A stretch of 64,000 nt of DNA from Leucosporidium creatinivorum (lineage: Eukaryota; Basidiomycota; Microbotryomycetes; Leucosporidiales; Leucosporidiaceae), in NCBI GenBank assembly GCA_001600635.1, contig BCKL01000016.1:424449-488448 (forward strand), in the 5' to 3' direction. The notes below the pieces were generated by a model, which was not told where the DNA came from, searched no databases, and saw only the letters and a program-made list of their open reading frames with translations. Shown one piece after another: positions 11,667-22,698 of the stretch. The position numbers were made by a program, and so were the translations under genes. Each line of letters opens with the position of its first letter. The first letter of the stretch is position 1.

Positions 11667-12208
11667 GCTGGGCTGGGACAGGAAGGCAGATGCTGTAGAT
11701 GCGGGAGAGCTGTAGCCTGGTAGAGTCTGGTGGTGCTGGCCGAGTGGGAAGCGATGAGGTCGAAGGCGAACAGCCTCCCAAGCCTCGAGCTGGCAGCGAA
11801 GGCAAGCCGTTGCGCTGCCGAAGCTGCTCTAAACCTCTCTTCCGGCTGCATCGACAGAAATCAAGGAGGAAAGGACAACGTAGTGGAAGCACCATCTCCC
11901 GGCGGCTTGGTAGCTAGCAAACGAATGCCGAGCACCGAGAACCGAGGTTTGCTGTCGCCCTACAGACCGCCGGCCCCTTCTGATGAGCGCGAGCTGCTTC
12001 GGCGTAACATACACCTATCATGCTTCATTCCTCTAAGTCTTAGCTCATCTCGAGCTGCTTCCTTCGCTCAAAGTCAGCAGCGAGCTATCGCCGAACCTCA
12101 CTGCTCGCCGTCCTGCACCCCTGCAGCGCCCCTCGCGCGCGTCCGAAGCCGATAATGCGATATAATACAATGCACTTCAATCCTCCAAGACCCTCCAAAC
12201 CCCACACT
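11667..12208. other. Intergenic between the two dehydrogenase genes
   Basis: About 540 bases separate two same-strand genes, so this should hold the promoter of copy 1 and the 3' end of copy 2. Several overlapping short open frames are present but none shows conservation or splice logic. Confidence 0.45.
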
Positions 12209-13589
12209 CTACTGCTCTGGCGGCTCGTTGCCCGTCTTGGAATCGTCCTCGAGCTGCTTGCGCACCGACTCAAAGATTTCGGGCAGCGGCAGGTCCTTCT
12301 CCTCGATGTTGAGCCATAGCTTCTGCTGCTCGATTCCTTGCCCTGTGGAAGTGAGGGGGCGGGTCAGAGGGAGGCTCAGAAGCAGCGCTGAGGGGCTGAG
12401 AAGGGCGAGGCCGGCGAGCAGGATGGAGGCAAACGTACAGATCATGGCCTGTTCTCCGGTGACGACGTTCCATCCACCATCCTGAGCAATCTGAGCGAGC
12501 TCTGTCCATGGGTGAGGGAAGTAGCACACTGTAGAGAAGAGCCAAGTCAGTAACGGAGCTCCGAGATGAAGAAGCGACGTTGAAACTCACTCTCAAGGAT
12601 GACACCCTTCTCGGGCTTGTTGAAGATGGCCTCAATGATAGCACGAGCGTTCTTCTCGCCAGGTGATACTGGGGGGAAGGCGGGCACGGCGCTGACGATG
12701 TAGGCTGTAAAAGGGCAGGCGAGCCGAGTCAGCTCGTCGCTCAAATACAAGTAGCGGAAAGACTACGCACCAGGTGCTTCAAGCTCAGCAACTTGTTCAG
12801 GAGTCTTGATATGGATCATGGTAGGGTTGAAGTCCGGCGAGGCGTTCTTCTTGTAGTCGGCGATGAGAGCCTCCACCTCTCCGTCGTCACGGTTGGCGAC
12901 GTAGATGGGGTTGCAGTTCATCCAGCGGTTCATAGCGTAGACAGCAGCCCTGCATGGAGGTACAAAGCATCAGTGATGGCACTACAACCTCAACCTCGGC
13001 TTTCAAGCCGCCGTGCTCGCGCCGAAGCTCACCTGCTAGCTCCTCCAGCTCCAAAGATCATCCCGGGGCGAGTCTTGCCCGACTTGATGTGCGAATCATC
13101 AGCCTTGCGAAGCGACTCTAGGACTCCAACCGAGTCGGTGTTGTGTCCAACGAGGATCCTCTCGCCATTGGGTCCCTTCTTGATGATGACGGTATTGCAG
13201 GCGCCGATGAGTCCTCCATCCTCGGTGAGCTCGTCGACGTGCTTGCAGATCTCAACCTTGTTGGGCACTGCGAAGAGCTCGAGATTAGCGAGGCCGAGGG
13301 AAAGAAGGAGAGCTGAGCTACGCACTGGTGACGGCTGAGCCTCCGCACTCTGGGTCGTTGACGAGCTTCAGGAAAGCCTCGATATCATTCGACTCGAACT
13401 TGCTGTAGTTGCGAGGGACGCCCGCGAGCCTGGTGATGGTGTTATGGAGGAAGGGAGCGTAGGTTCGCTTGAGGGGAGCTGTGGGGGGCGAAATGTGAGC
13501 TGTAGCTCGCTGGGATCCGGTGGGAGGTACTCACTTCCGAAGAGGTAAGTCTTGGCGGGCTTGTCGAAGAACTCTTGTGCGATAGGCAT
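12209..13589 (-). CDS. Shikimate/quinate dehydrogenase family protein (copy 2)
   Basis: This is a second AroE-fold dehydrogenase. It starts MPIAQEFFDKPAKTYLFG and continues APLKRTYAPFLHNTITRLAG, then DPECGGSAVT before MPNKVEICKHVDEL. The conserved IGACNTVIIK, GHNTDSVGVLESLRK and dinucleotide loop GMIFGAGGASRAAVYA are present, with catalytic residues in MPNK and HNTD. The C-terminus WLNIEEKDLPLPEIF ends at 12209. The -TYLFG and LHNTI pattern is that of the longer fungal quinate/shikimate dehydrogenases (Qa-3/QutB group). A probable 5'UTR intron (about 13596-13684, donor GTGAGTGACC, branch GCTGACC) lies directly before the ATG. Confidence 0.85.
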
Positions 13590-14008
13590 GGCTGTAGAGC
13601 GACGAGGAGGTCAGCCGCGGCCAGGAGAAGCGAGAGCTGGTCGTCGCTTGGGAAGGGCATCCCAGGGGGAAGGTCACTCACCGGTAGTGGTGGCTGAACG
13701 GGAGTGCTGAGAAGTAGGTGCTCCGTGGGGTCAAGCGAAACGAACGGGGAAGAGCGAGAGAGAGAAGGAATCCCCGCTCACGAGTCGAGAGGTCGCGACC
13801 GGCGCTAAATGTCTTTCCGTGCCAATTCACTGCTCGAGTAAGCTTCGGAGTAAGTAAAGGTGTCTAATGCTTCAATTTGGCGTGGGGGCGGTCAAAGCGG
13901 CTGAGAGAGAAGGAGCAGCCCCTCTCCTTTCTTCGTCACTCTCGCCGCTGCTCTCTGCTCGTCTACAGCTTCTCTACCTTCCATCTTCAATCGACTACGC
14001 TGCTCGTT
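13590..14008. other. Divergent intergenic region with 5'UTR intron
   Basis: This lies between the divergent dehydrogenase copy 2 (minus) and the ABM gene (plus). It contains a well-formed leader intron for the minus-strand gene just upstream of 13589. The plus-strand side is pyrimidine-rich up to the ATG at 14009. Confidence 0.5.
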
Positions 14009-14590
14009 ATGGCCCCCATCACTCTGATGCCGCAGTGAGCGGCCCGTTGCCTCGTTCTCCAGCCTTCCCAGCGCTCACCTTACCTTCTACACCACAGCGA
14101 AGACATCGAGGGCAGGTTCATGATAGTTGCCAAAGTTATAGCTCTCGCTGGAAGAGCAGAAGAGCTGGCAACGCTGCTCAAAGCCGTGGTGAAGGAGTCG
14201 AACGATGAACCGAGCTGTCTGACGTGAGTGGGGCACATCTTCTGTCTACTCTATCGCTAGAGCTGATCTTCAAATCTACAGATACCGAGCCCGCTCGAGG
14301 TGCAGGTGACCAGAGCAACGTCTTCACCGTCATCGAAGAGTTCGGCGCTCCCTGGGTCGTCTCTCGACAGCTCTACTGACCTTTTCGTCCGTCCATAGAT
14401 ACGTATCAAGAGAAGGCCTCGCTATCCACCGGGCGGGAGAGGTGAGCGCAGCTTTCCTGGCTCTTTTGACCCTTCGCCGGCTTCGCCGAACCTCCTCGCT
14501 GACCGTCCCCCTCCCTCCTAGGCATACCTCGCTCTTCGCAGCTCGGGCACAGTGGAGAAGACCGAAGTCAACTTCTTCGAAGAGCTGTAA
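14009..14590 (+). CDS. Small ABM-domain (dimeric alpha/beta barrel) protein
   Basis: This is a short protein of the antibiotic biosynthesis monooxygenase-like fold, often a small oxygenase or a protein of unknown role. Exons 14009-14034, 14098-14223, 14282-14339, 14399-about 14442 and a last exon to 14590 encode recognisable pieces: GRFMIVAKVIALAGRAEELA, SNDEPSCLTY, NVFTVIEEYVSREGLAIHRA and AYLALRSSGTVEKTEV. The order and spacing match an ABM domain of about 100 aa. One join is a problem. Continuing from exon 2 reads CLTYRARSR and then a stop, while exon 3 needs the other frame to give NVFTVIEEY. Either an exon boundary is unusual or the gene carries a one-base frame break. Confidence 0.55.
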
Positions 14591-14829
14591 CGAAGACTCC
14601 CATGTGTCACCTACATCAGCAAAACGGAGCTCGGCGACGTTCGGTACTCGGCGCAGGCGCTCGCGTGAGTCTGAGAGCGTGCGCGGTGCTGCTGCTGCAT
14701 TACATGACAGTCGTAAAGAGATACCAGCGAAGCGGTAAGTCTCGACGAGGGTTCAGCGCTACGAAGCCAACCTTCGAAGCTCTCGCCTCTCGGCTCCCTC
14801 CTCCTCGCTCATCTTGCTCTCTACTCGAC

Positions 14830-15828
14830 ATGGCTCTCACAGCAGCAGCAACATCCTCGACTCCTCAAGCACGCTCTGTCGACCTGCAGTCCCATCATAG
14901 CTCTTCCTCGCCTCAGAAACGACCGAGCAGCTCGAGCGCCCCACTTGTCGCCACGGGCGAGCACGACGGCGAGCAGGATCTGGGCGATGAGGATACAGAT
15001 GAGGGGGAGGAGGATACAGAGGAAGCACTAGGAGGCGTTGCCGATCACGGAGATGATGGTGAGCCGCTGTTCTACGAGCTGAGGCAGGCGAGCGAGCGGG
15101 AGGCGATAACAAAAGCGAGCCGTACGGCAGCTGTGTTGCAGCAGGGAAGCCTAGCAGGACTTCAGCGGTGTTTCGCTCTACTCTACGCTGCTCTCCTGGC
15201 CTGCCCGATGCTCAGTAGCCCTTCCTCGCCCGAACGCGGCTGCTAATCTCTCGCCTACCTCCACAGAAGACGACGAGGATCCTACACCGAGTCGTGGAGG
15301 AGGAGGGAAAGGCGGCGGGAAAGGTGGGAAAGGCGGCGGTGGCGGAAGAGGTGGAGAGTCGGAGGACGAGCTCGACGACGACGAGGCGGGTCCGAACGCC
15401 GAAGGTGAGCAAGGAGTGAAGCTCTCGGTCTTCGAAGAGCATCACTGACTCGACCATCTACTCCAGAGCGAATTGATGGCCCGTCAGACGGCGAAGCGGA
15501 GGAAGAAGACCATGAGGATGAGGTGCGCCGAGCTCGCGAATCCCGTCGCAGCTTGCTGATCCTCCACTCCCCGCAGGATCAGCCAGCAAGAAAGAGGGCT
15601 CGAGTTGAAGCACCAGCCGCTCGACCCGCCGAAGCCGCCGACGAAGAGGAGGAGGAGGAATCCGACTTCGAAGAGCGGTCCCCGCCGACGTTCTACGGTC
15701 CGCTCTTTCTGCTATTCAAGGCTTTCGACCTTGGCTGACTCAGATCTGTCTCTTCGCGCATAGCTCCCCCTCAGCAAGGCTACGGCGACTCGGAAGAGTC
15801 GGAGGACCTCGATTCGGACGACTCTTGA
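14830..15828 (+). CDS. Acidic low-complexity protein, unknown function
   Basis: The gene starts MALTAAATSSTPQARS and is dominated by Ser/Pro and acidic runs: DLGDEDTDEGEEDTEEA, GGGKGGGKGGKGGGG, and EEEEEESDFEERSPP, ending ESEDLDSDDS. A short basic patch, DQPARKRARVEA, could act as a nuclear localisation signal. Exons are interrupted by GTGAGC-type introns. The boundary between exon 1 and exon 2 (near 15058 or 15122, to about 15266) is uncertain. No domain was recognised. The composition suits a disordered nuclear or chromatin-associated protein, which is only inference. Confidence 0.5.
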
Positions 15829-16212
15829 CTGAGCGCTGACCTCGGCGGTTGGAATCTTAAAGGAGGGCTGGACATAGCTGCACATAGCATGACTCGCTGC
15901 ACCACCTATTGTTAACTTATCGACATTCGCTAGCTCTCTGGCGAGAGTTGCAACACAGAGAAAGTGAGCGCCGAGCTTCCCCTGACCAGTCAGCTCGAAC
16001 CCGCTCTCCGCTCTCGCACGCTGCGCCGCCCGAGTTGAAACGTCTAAGGAGATATATGCATTGTCAAGCGTCGCGGAAAGGTCGGGTGGGGAGAGGTAGG
16101 GAAAGCATGGACGAAGAGAGAGGAAGGGGCTAAAGTCCAAGGGTAATGAGTGTCTATTGATCGTGAGGGTGGGGTCGTAAGGGGATGAGAGGGGAATGAT
16201 AATGATGGTTCA
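15829..16212. other. Convergent 3' intergenic region
   Basis: This lies between two convergent genes and should contain both 3'UTRs. No gene or repeat was seen. Confidence 0.5.
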
Positions 16213-19200
16213 CTACCTGCGACGAGGCGAGGCAGTGATGGTAGCGTAGACGCTTGAGGGGGTAGTGGGCGAAGGCGAAGGCGAGCGCTTCATCTTCATG
16301 CGAGCGTCGGCCGAGCCGGTGCAGACGCTGGTAGGGACTGTAGACGAGCGAAAGGATCAGCTATCGACGCACAACAGAAGAGAACGCAGCCGGAAACTGA
16401 CCAGGCGCTCCGGCTCCACTCCAGGCGTTCGGGTAGGTGCAGCCCGCTACCGGGGTCATCTGTCCCGCCGTGTCGGAGGGGTTGAACCATCCATCGCCGA
16501 CATTGGCGCTCGACGAGTAGCCGCTGGGGTAGCTCGTGACGGTCGGCTTGGGCATGGTGATGGCGGCGCCCGTAGGAGTGTAAGTCGGCAAGAACTCGGT
16601 GGTCGTTCCCTGGAGCGCGGTAGGAGGCCACGCGGAGAAGGAGGTGACCTGCGCCTGGTCGAGGAGGCTACCGGCGCCGGCTCCTCCCGTCATCCACGCC
16701 GAGAGAGTGGGAGCGGGGTTCTGCGACATGGCGACGGTGAAGCCGTTCTCCGAGATGAGCGAGTTGCAGATGCCGACGATGGTGCGAGGGTTCTCGGGGA
16801 TCCAGCCCTTCTCGAGTCCGAGCCTGTGCAGCGAAATGAACGTCAGCGAGAGGAGGGAGGATGGCAGCGAGAAAGCGGGCGCACTGGTAGTTCCACACGG
16901 GGTTGGCGATCATACCGAGCTGCTCGGAGTAGCCAGTTTTCCAGGTCCAAAAGAACCAGGACTATACAGAAGCGAGAGTAAGGATCAGCGACGCATCTTT
17001 GGCCTCGCTCTCGCTCAAGTCGTCGAACTCACGCGGAAAGCATCCATGTGACCACTAGCGACAAGCTTGAGTCCATCGATGGTCGACTGGTTGTAAGCGT
17101 TGTAGTTCTGTAAAGTGAGTCGACGTGGATCAGCTCCCATCCTCCTCGAAACGATGCTGAGAAAAAACTCACGGTCCAAGGCTCGCAATCGCCGAGCTTC
17201 GAGAAGGCGGGGGTAGTGGTGTTGCCGGGGATGTAGTAAGTTCCCTCGTAGCGCTGACCGTTGCCAACGTTGTTGAGCCAGCGACCGCAATCGTTGACTG
17301 TTCGAGCGCGAGGGAGCGAAGTCAGCTTTGGCGCGTCGACAAGAGACGAGAGTGGAGGGGCAACTCACAGGCAAGAGACCACTCTCCAGCCATGTAGTAG
17401 CCAAAGTCCTGAGCTGTGGTGTTCATGCTCTCAGCCCAGTACGAGCAGGGCTGTTCAAGTTTGGTCAAATCGTCAGCTCGTCGCCTCGCTCCCTCAGCAT
17501 CACCGAGCAACTCACCTTAGCAGCCTGGTACGTAATGCCATCGTTGTTGGGCGCATCGAAGCAAAGGTAAGGATGCGTATCGAGGGCGACGCGATCCATC
17601 CCGGGCATCCAGCCGAGCCATCCTCCCGAGGTGACGTTGCGAACGGGCGTGCCGGTGAAGCCATCGTGGAAGGTGATGAAAGGTCCCTTGCCCTCGCCAA
17701 TGCCAGTGATGTCGCGAATCATGTTGTAGGTCTCGTAGTAGCTGTTCAAGGCCGGCGAGGAGAGGGTCAGCGAGCGCCGAGAAGCGCGAGGAGGGAGATC
17801 AAGACGTACAAGTGCCTCAGCGTGTCGACCTCGATAGTAGCGGCGTAGGGCTCGTTCAAGATGGAGAACATGGGGATGACATTCTTGTACTCATCTTGCG
17901 AGATGAACTCGGCGAGGGTGCGAATGTAAGAGAGGGTGCGCTGGGCGTTGGCGATGCCCATGACGCCGTTGAGGAAGTTGATGGACCCGAGCTTGCCGCT
18001 GTGGTTGTAGCCGTTTTGCGAGCCGGGGATGGCGTGCAGGTCGAGGTTGATGCGGAGGCCGTACTTGCGCGCCCAGGTGACGGCCTTGAGGAAGTCTGTG
18101 TAGTGGAGAGGGGGAGTCAGCGACGAAGTGAGGGGGAAAGGGAGAATAGGAAGCAGAGAGAAGTGACGTACAGGTCCATCCGACGTTGGCGAGGAAAGGC
18201 TCTCCCTCCCAGGTCTCGATCAGCCACCATCCGATAGGGATACGAACCCAGTTGAGTCCAGCCGCAGCGATCTCGGCGAAGTCCTTCTCGGTCTGTAGGT
18301 CGACATTCAAGCGTTAGCGAGCGATCTCATCCCACGGCCCTCACTCCTTCTCCCTCCGCCTCTCTCTGCTCCTCCCGCCTCTCCTCTGTCGCCGCCGTCC
18401 CAAGCTGCCACGACAAAGGAAGCCCAACTCACGATAAAAGTCTCATAGTGCTCAGTAAGCACGTTGGTCATGTTGTCGCCCAGCGCCTCGCAAAGGGTCC
18501 ACTCGTCGACAACGGTAGCGTCAAAGTTGACCTCTCCGCCGTTGGGGTTGAAGGGCTCGTAGAGGCCGGGGACGATGAAGGGTTCAGTGACGAGCCATCT
18601 GTGAGCGAGCGAGCGAGTGGGTGGAGGAGGCGAGGAGGGAGCGAGGGGAAGGAGAGGTCAGCGCATGGTCCGACGCGAACGCCGAGAAGCGCGGCAAACA
18701 GGAAAACGCGAGAGCTCACCCTCCCAGATTGACACCAGAGATGAGGTTCTTGCTGTAGTCCCATGCCTCGTTGAGAGCGGGCATGTCGCCTTGGCATTTG
18801 GCCGTGTCGTTGAAGGGGATGGCGTTCCAGAAGCCGCCTGTTGGTTGTAGGGAGCCGTACAGAGCGAGAGAGAGGAGAGAGGGGGGGAGAAGGGAGACAA
18901 GAGGTGCAAGAGACGGAAGGAGAGCGAGAGCGGCGAAGAGGTCAGTTCAGCGCCGAGAAACGAGGAGACGAGAAGCGAAGACCCACCGAACGTGTTGTTG
19001 TAGGTGAAGGACGTGCCATCCTCCATAAACACCGTACTTCCATCACCACCCGTCGCCTCCGTCCTCCAATCCACATTCGATCCTCCCGTCGGCACTCCAC
19101 TCGGCGCCGACTGAACAATCGTCCTCGAGCTCGACTTGCCACCCGCTCCTCCGGCATTCGAATCCGCCGCGTTGTTCTTGTTGTTGTTCTTGGTGACGAT

Positions 19201-19716
19201 AGCGGCGGGAACGGCTACCGCGATGGCAATGATGAGGACCGCGAGGATTGCTCCGATGATAACGAACTTCTTGGCCCGACTACTCAGTCGGGACCAGAAC
19301 CCTCCTCCACCAGCCGCCGCTCCTCCTCTCCTCAACCTCGTACTAGCAGGCGGAGAGTGCTCCCCATCCCCATCCTTATCCTCGTACCCTCCCAATCCAC
19401 TCGCCGACCTCCCGACCCTCGGGTGCAACCCCATCTGACTCTGCCCATCCACCTCACTCAAGTTGGCCATACTGCCCATCCCACTGGCCCCTCCCTCCTC
19501 TCCATATCTCGCATACGGATCGTTGTCCAGGCCGAACGACCCCATCGAACGAGAAGCGGCGACGCGCTCGGGGTACGAGTTGTCGGGGTTGGGGGAGTAG
19601 TCGTCGTATTGCGATTCGTGCGCTGGGACCGAGGAGTACATGTCGGCCGAGGATTGAGCGCCATGTGAAGGAGGGGAGATGGGGCGGCCATCTCGCGAAG
19701 TGGGCGGATAGGACAT
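16213..19716 (-). CDS. Membrane-anchored glucan 1,3-beta-glucosidase (GH5)
   Basis: This is an exo-beta-1,3-glucanase-type cell wall enzyme. The N-terminal part (MSYPPTSRDGRPISPPSHGA) is a long Ser/Pro/Gly-rich cytosolic tail. It is followed by one transmembrane helix, KKFVIIGAILAVLIIAIAVA, so the enzyme should be a type II membrane protein. The GH5 domain shows SGVNLGGWLVTEPF, GLNWVRIPIGWWLIE, the acid/base site PMFSILNEPY, HDGFTG, DTHPYLCFD and the nucleophile site YMAGEWSLAVNDCGRW, ending FRSWFFWTWKTG. A Ser/Thr-rich tail leads to the stop at 16213. There are about ten exons. Two leader introns upstream (20215-19988 and 19915-19778) look genuine by their donors, branch sites and acceptors. 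Confidence 0.9.
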
Positions 19717-20814
19717 GGCGGTAACGGTTGAAGGGTGAGAAGCGAGAGCGGGAGTGTCGATGCAGTCGATTTGTGACCTAATACACGGCCAGGAGCAAGT
19801 CAGTCTCTGCCGCACCTCCTTCCCACAGTTTTGGAGGCTCGCCGGACGCTCCGAGCGCGGCGCGAGGGTCGCTCGTTCGGTTCGTCGTCGTCTCAAAGGG
19901 CAGAGATAAGCTCACCTAGTCCTGTGTTATCCTTGCGATCCCTGGTACTAGCCTACTGGTGCTCCCGCGAAAATGAAGAGCCAAGAGCTGCGAAAGAGCG
20001 AGCGAAAACAAGACGGTGCGAATAGGGTCAGCTCTGAGATCGTCTGAGAGCTGTTGGGGTACAGCGATAGCCTGGGAGTCGTAGCTCAACAGCCCTGCTG
20101 CTTGCTCGGCTGCCCACGAGCTCCGCTGCTGAGCTCTGGGCTGGAATGTGACCCTTCCAAGCGTCGGGCACTCCGCCTCGTCGCGCTCCAAGTCCGCTGC
20201 AGAAATGTAGCTCACCTTATTCGTTACCTGCTAGTTGTGTTACAGATACCGTACTCCGTCCTGCTGAGTCGTGAAAAAGTCGTCGCAAAGGCCGAGCTGA
20301 GTGTGGGTCGAGTGGAAGAGGAAGAGCTGGGGAAGGGTGCTCGATGAAGGGATCGGGGGCGGTGACGGAGAAGGGTGCAGGGAAGGTCGGCCTTTGAGAG
20401 CTGTTGCAGGGCTGTAGGGTTGGCTAGCTGTACTGGAGCCGAGAACACGACGAGCACGAAGCAAGGAGTGAGAGAGAGCCGACGTCGGCTCCCGAGCGCT
20501 TTAGCTCGGCGCGGGCAATTGCAAGGCGATCCTTTCCAACCTTGCGGAAAAGGGTGGGGTGCGTGCTGGAGCTGGGTTTGCGAAGTATGTAGCTCAGCAC
20601 AGCTGCCTGGCCATCGTTTCGAAGAACATGCAGCTTCCTCTCCTCTCGAACCTCGGCGCTTGCTCTCGGCATCTCTCAGCTCGCTCCGAATGTTCAGATC
20701 GAGGGGCACACTAATAGCACACTGTTACTACAAACGACCAGACCATCCAAGACCCTTCCGCTCCACTCCTCCACCTCCGTACGTTCTCCGTTCCCCAGCT
20801 CCTTCGGCTCAAGC
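19717..20814. other. 5' leader region of the GH5 gene, with two probable UTR introns
   Basis: On the minus strand, 20215-19988 runs from GTGAGC through GCTGACC to CGCAG. The stretch 19915-19778 runs from GTGAGC through ACTGAC to TTAG. Both sit upstream of the GH5 start with no open frame continuing into it, so they read as 5'UTR introns of 228 and 138 nt. The rest contains short antisense open frames without support. Confidence 0.5.
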
Positions 20815-22129
20815 TCAAGCCTGCCCTCGCTTCTCACTTAAGACGGGGTCTTGGAACGTCTTGTGACATCTGTTGTTCATCATCGGGGTCAGCAAGATCA
20901 TTGGTGTTAAGATGGAGACAGGCAGAGGAGGAGAACAAGACGAACGAAGTGCAGACGAAGAAGAGGACCATTTTCGTGTCGATGCGCTTGGCTTGACCTT
21001 GGAAGAAGACGGCTCTGCGGGGTGGTAGAGACGGCGTCAGTGAATGATCTGCGAAAGCGGAGAGGAGAGGCAGCTCACTCCTTGTGTTGGCTGTTGAGCG
21101 AAGAGAGAGGGAGGGGATATGTTAGCTCGGCGATGGCTCCTTCGTCCTTTTGCGATACGCTACATCTCGGTCATTCACGCAGCGGCTCCTAGACGTGTAG
21201 GCTAGAACTTACCATCGCGGGCACTCGATATTTGACCGTGGCTGTTGGCGAGCACAGGGGTAGGGTGAAGGAGGAGGTGTGAGGAGTCGGAGGTCAGCAA
21301 GCTTGCGACGGCCGAGGCTCGCTAGCCGATGAGCTGGAAGGGCAAACATACCAGTGTTGGATCGGTCTCAAGGTCCTGCGTTACTCCAGCTGTCTCTCTG
21401 TGATGAGAAAGGGGCGACGAGGGGGAAGGAGGTCAGCGAGCGGTCGCAGGTGCACGCAGGTCAGATGAGCGGCTGCATGCGTGCAGAGGGCGGAAAGCAC
21501 TACAACCCGGCAGCTCTCCGCTGCCAGACAGCCAGTGCAGCTCGTCCTGTGCAGCAACAGCAGCGCGATCCATCCTCCAACGCGTCTCCCTCGCCATCTC
21601 TCCGCCGTACCCGCTCGGCGTACAGGGCAGCTGCGAACGCTTCAGAATGGATGCAGCGCCGCTCCTCGTCAGCTCCCAGCTGCTAGAGAGCCAGCGCAAG
21701 CCCTCTGCGAGCAGCTGCTGCCAGCTCGTCTCCTCCGCTTGCCCGTCTGCTCTGTATCCGAACAGCTCCCTCTGATCCACCGGTACCTCTTCACCCTCCT
21801 CCGGCCTCCCTCCAAACCAGCCAAGCGCCTCAAGACCCACTTTGAAACGACGAGCAAGTCATGCTTGAAGACACAAGGGTTGGTCGTCTCCTCGACAAAG
21901 TTGCAATTCCGGCAAGCGTAGAGCAGGACGTGGTTGGCCTTGTCCTCCTGTAGTTGGCCACGCTGTGTTAGCTGCCGTACGAGAGCGCCAGGCAGAGAGA
22001 GACGAGAGAGAGTAAGCACCTTGGGGTAGAGGAGGTTGTTGCTGGGGTGCAAGAGGCGTGAGCGAGCTGTAGCGTGGTAGGACGGAGTACTTTCGCTCAC
22101 CACTCGCCGCAGAAGCGGATAGAGGCCAT
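20815..22129 (-). CDS. RPB9: RNA polymerase II subunit RPB9
   Basis: RPB9 is a small two-zinc-ribbon subunit that affects start-site choice, elongation and proofreading. Eight exons on the minus strand join without frame conflict: 22129-22101, 22041-22020, 21947-21841, 21397-21352, 21241-21213, 21090-21079, 21014-20946 and 20869-20815. The product is 122 aa, the usual length of the family. It begins MASIRFCGECNNLLYPKED, with zinc ligands in CGEC and ACRNC. The second ribbon has CPRC and CTSCHKTF, with KMVLFFVCTSC matching the TFIIS-like ribbon. Oddities are exons of only 22 and 12 nt and one 443-nt intron (21840-21398) in a gene otherwise cut by short introns. Confidence 0.93.
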
Positions 22130-22698
22130 CCTTAGTCGAGATGAGCTGGGTGAAGCGAGCGGAGGAGGAGCGGGCGGAGAGAGAGAGTGCTCGCGACGGG
22201 TTGCTCTCTTGCCTCTCGCTGCTCGATTCGGATGCATCTCATTACAACACCTTCTTCGTATCTCTCAGCTCGGCTGATCGGCTCGGCTGCAGTCCAGCAG
22301 CCTCCTCGCCGCTCTCCTGCAAGCAGCTCGCTCTTTCTTCAAGCTGTCTCTTCGCCGAGCTCCGAGCCTTGCCTTCTTCCCTCAGAAGCGATCTCCTCAA
22401 GCTCCTCTTCTCCTCGCTCTCCTACGAGCCGACTCCTGGGTCCTGCCCACCCCTTCACCACCCTTCTTCGACCCTCCGAACCTCCGTTTGTCGAACCAGA
22501 GCTCTTCGCGAGGGCTCTCGGGGCACATCGGCGATGCGGAGGAGGTCCGCGTACTAAGATAGCTTTTGATGAGGAGCTGAGAGGGCGACGAAAGTTGGCG
22601 AGCAGGCAGAAACTTTCTCGGCGAGCGAGCTGGTCTCTTTCCTTTCTTGTCCAGTGTCGCTCTCTTCTCCCTATCTCGCTCAAAAGAGGAATCGCGGA
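22130..22698. promoter_or_regulatory. Divergent promoter region between RPB9 and the FAD monooxygenase gene
   Basis: The two flanking genes start outward from this 569-base gap. It is pyrimidine-rich toward the plus-strand gene. Long overlapping frames on both strands here appear to be composition artefacts. Confidence 0.45.

Noticed and set aside
16265-16981. A 238-aa plus-strand frame
   Set aside because: It is antisense to well-supported GH5 exons and consists of Arg/Gly-rich low-complexity sequence.
18841-19668. A 275-aa plus-strand frame
   Set aside because: It overlaps the GH5 N-terminal tail and transmembrane exon on the opposite strand and is Arg/Ser-rich noise.
20224-20709. A 161-aa minus-strand frame upstream of the GH5 gene
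   Set aside because: No conserved motif. It overlaps the zone where leader introns of GH5 are predicted.
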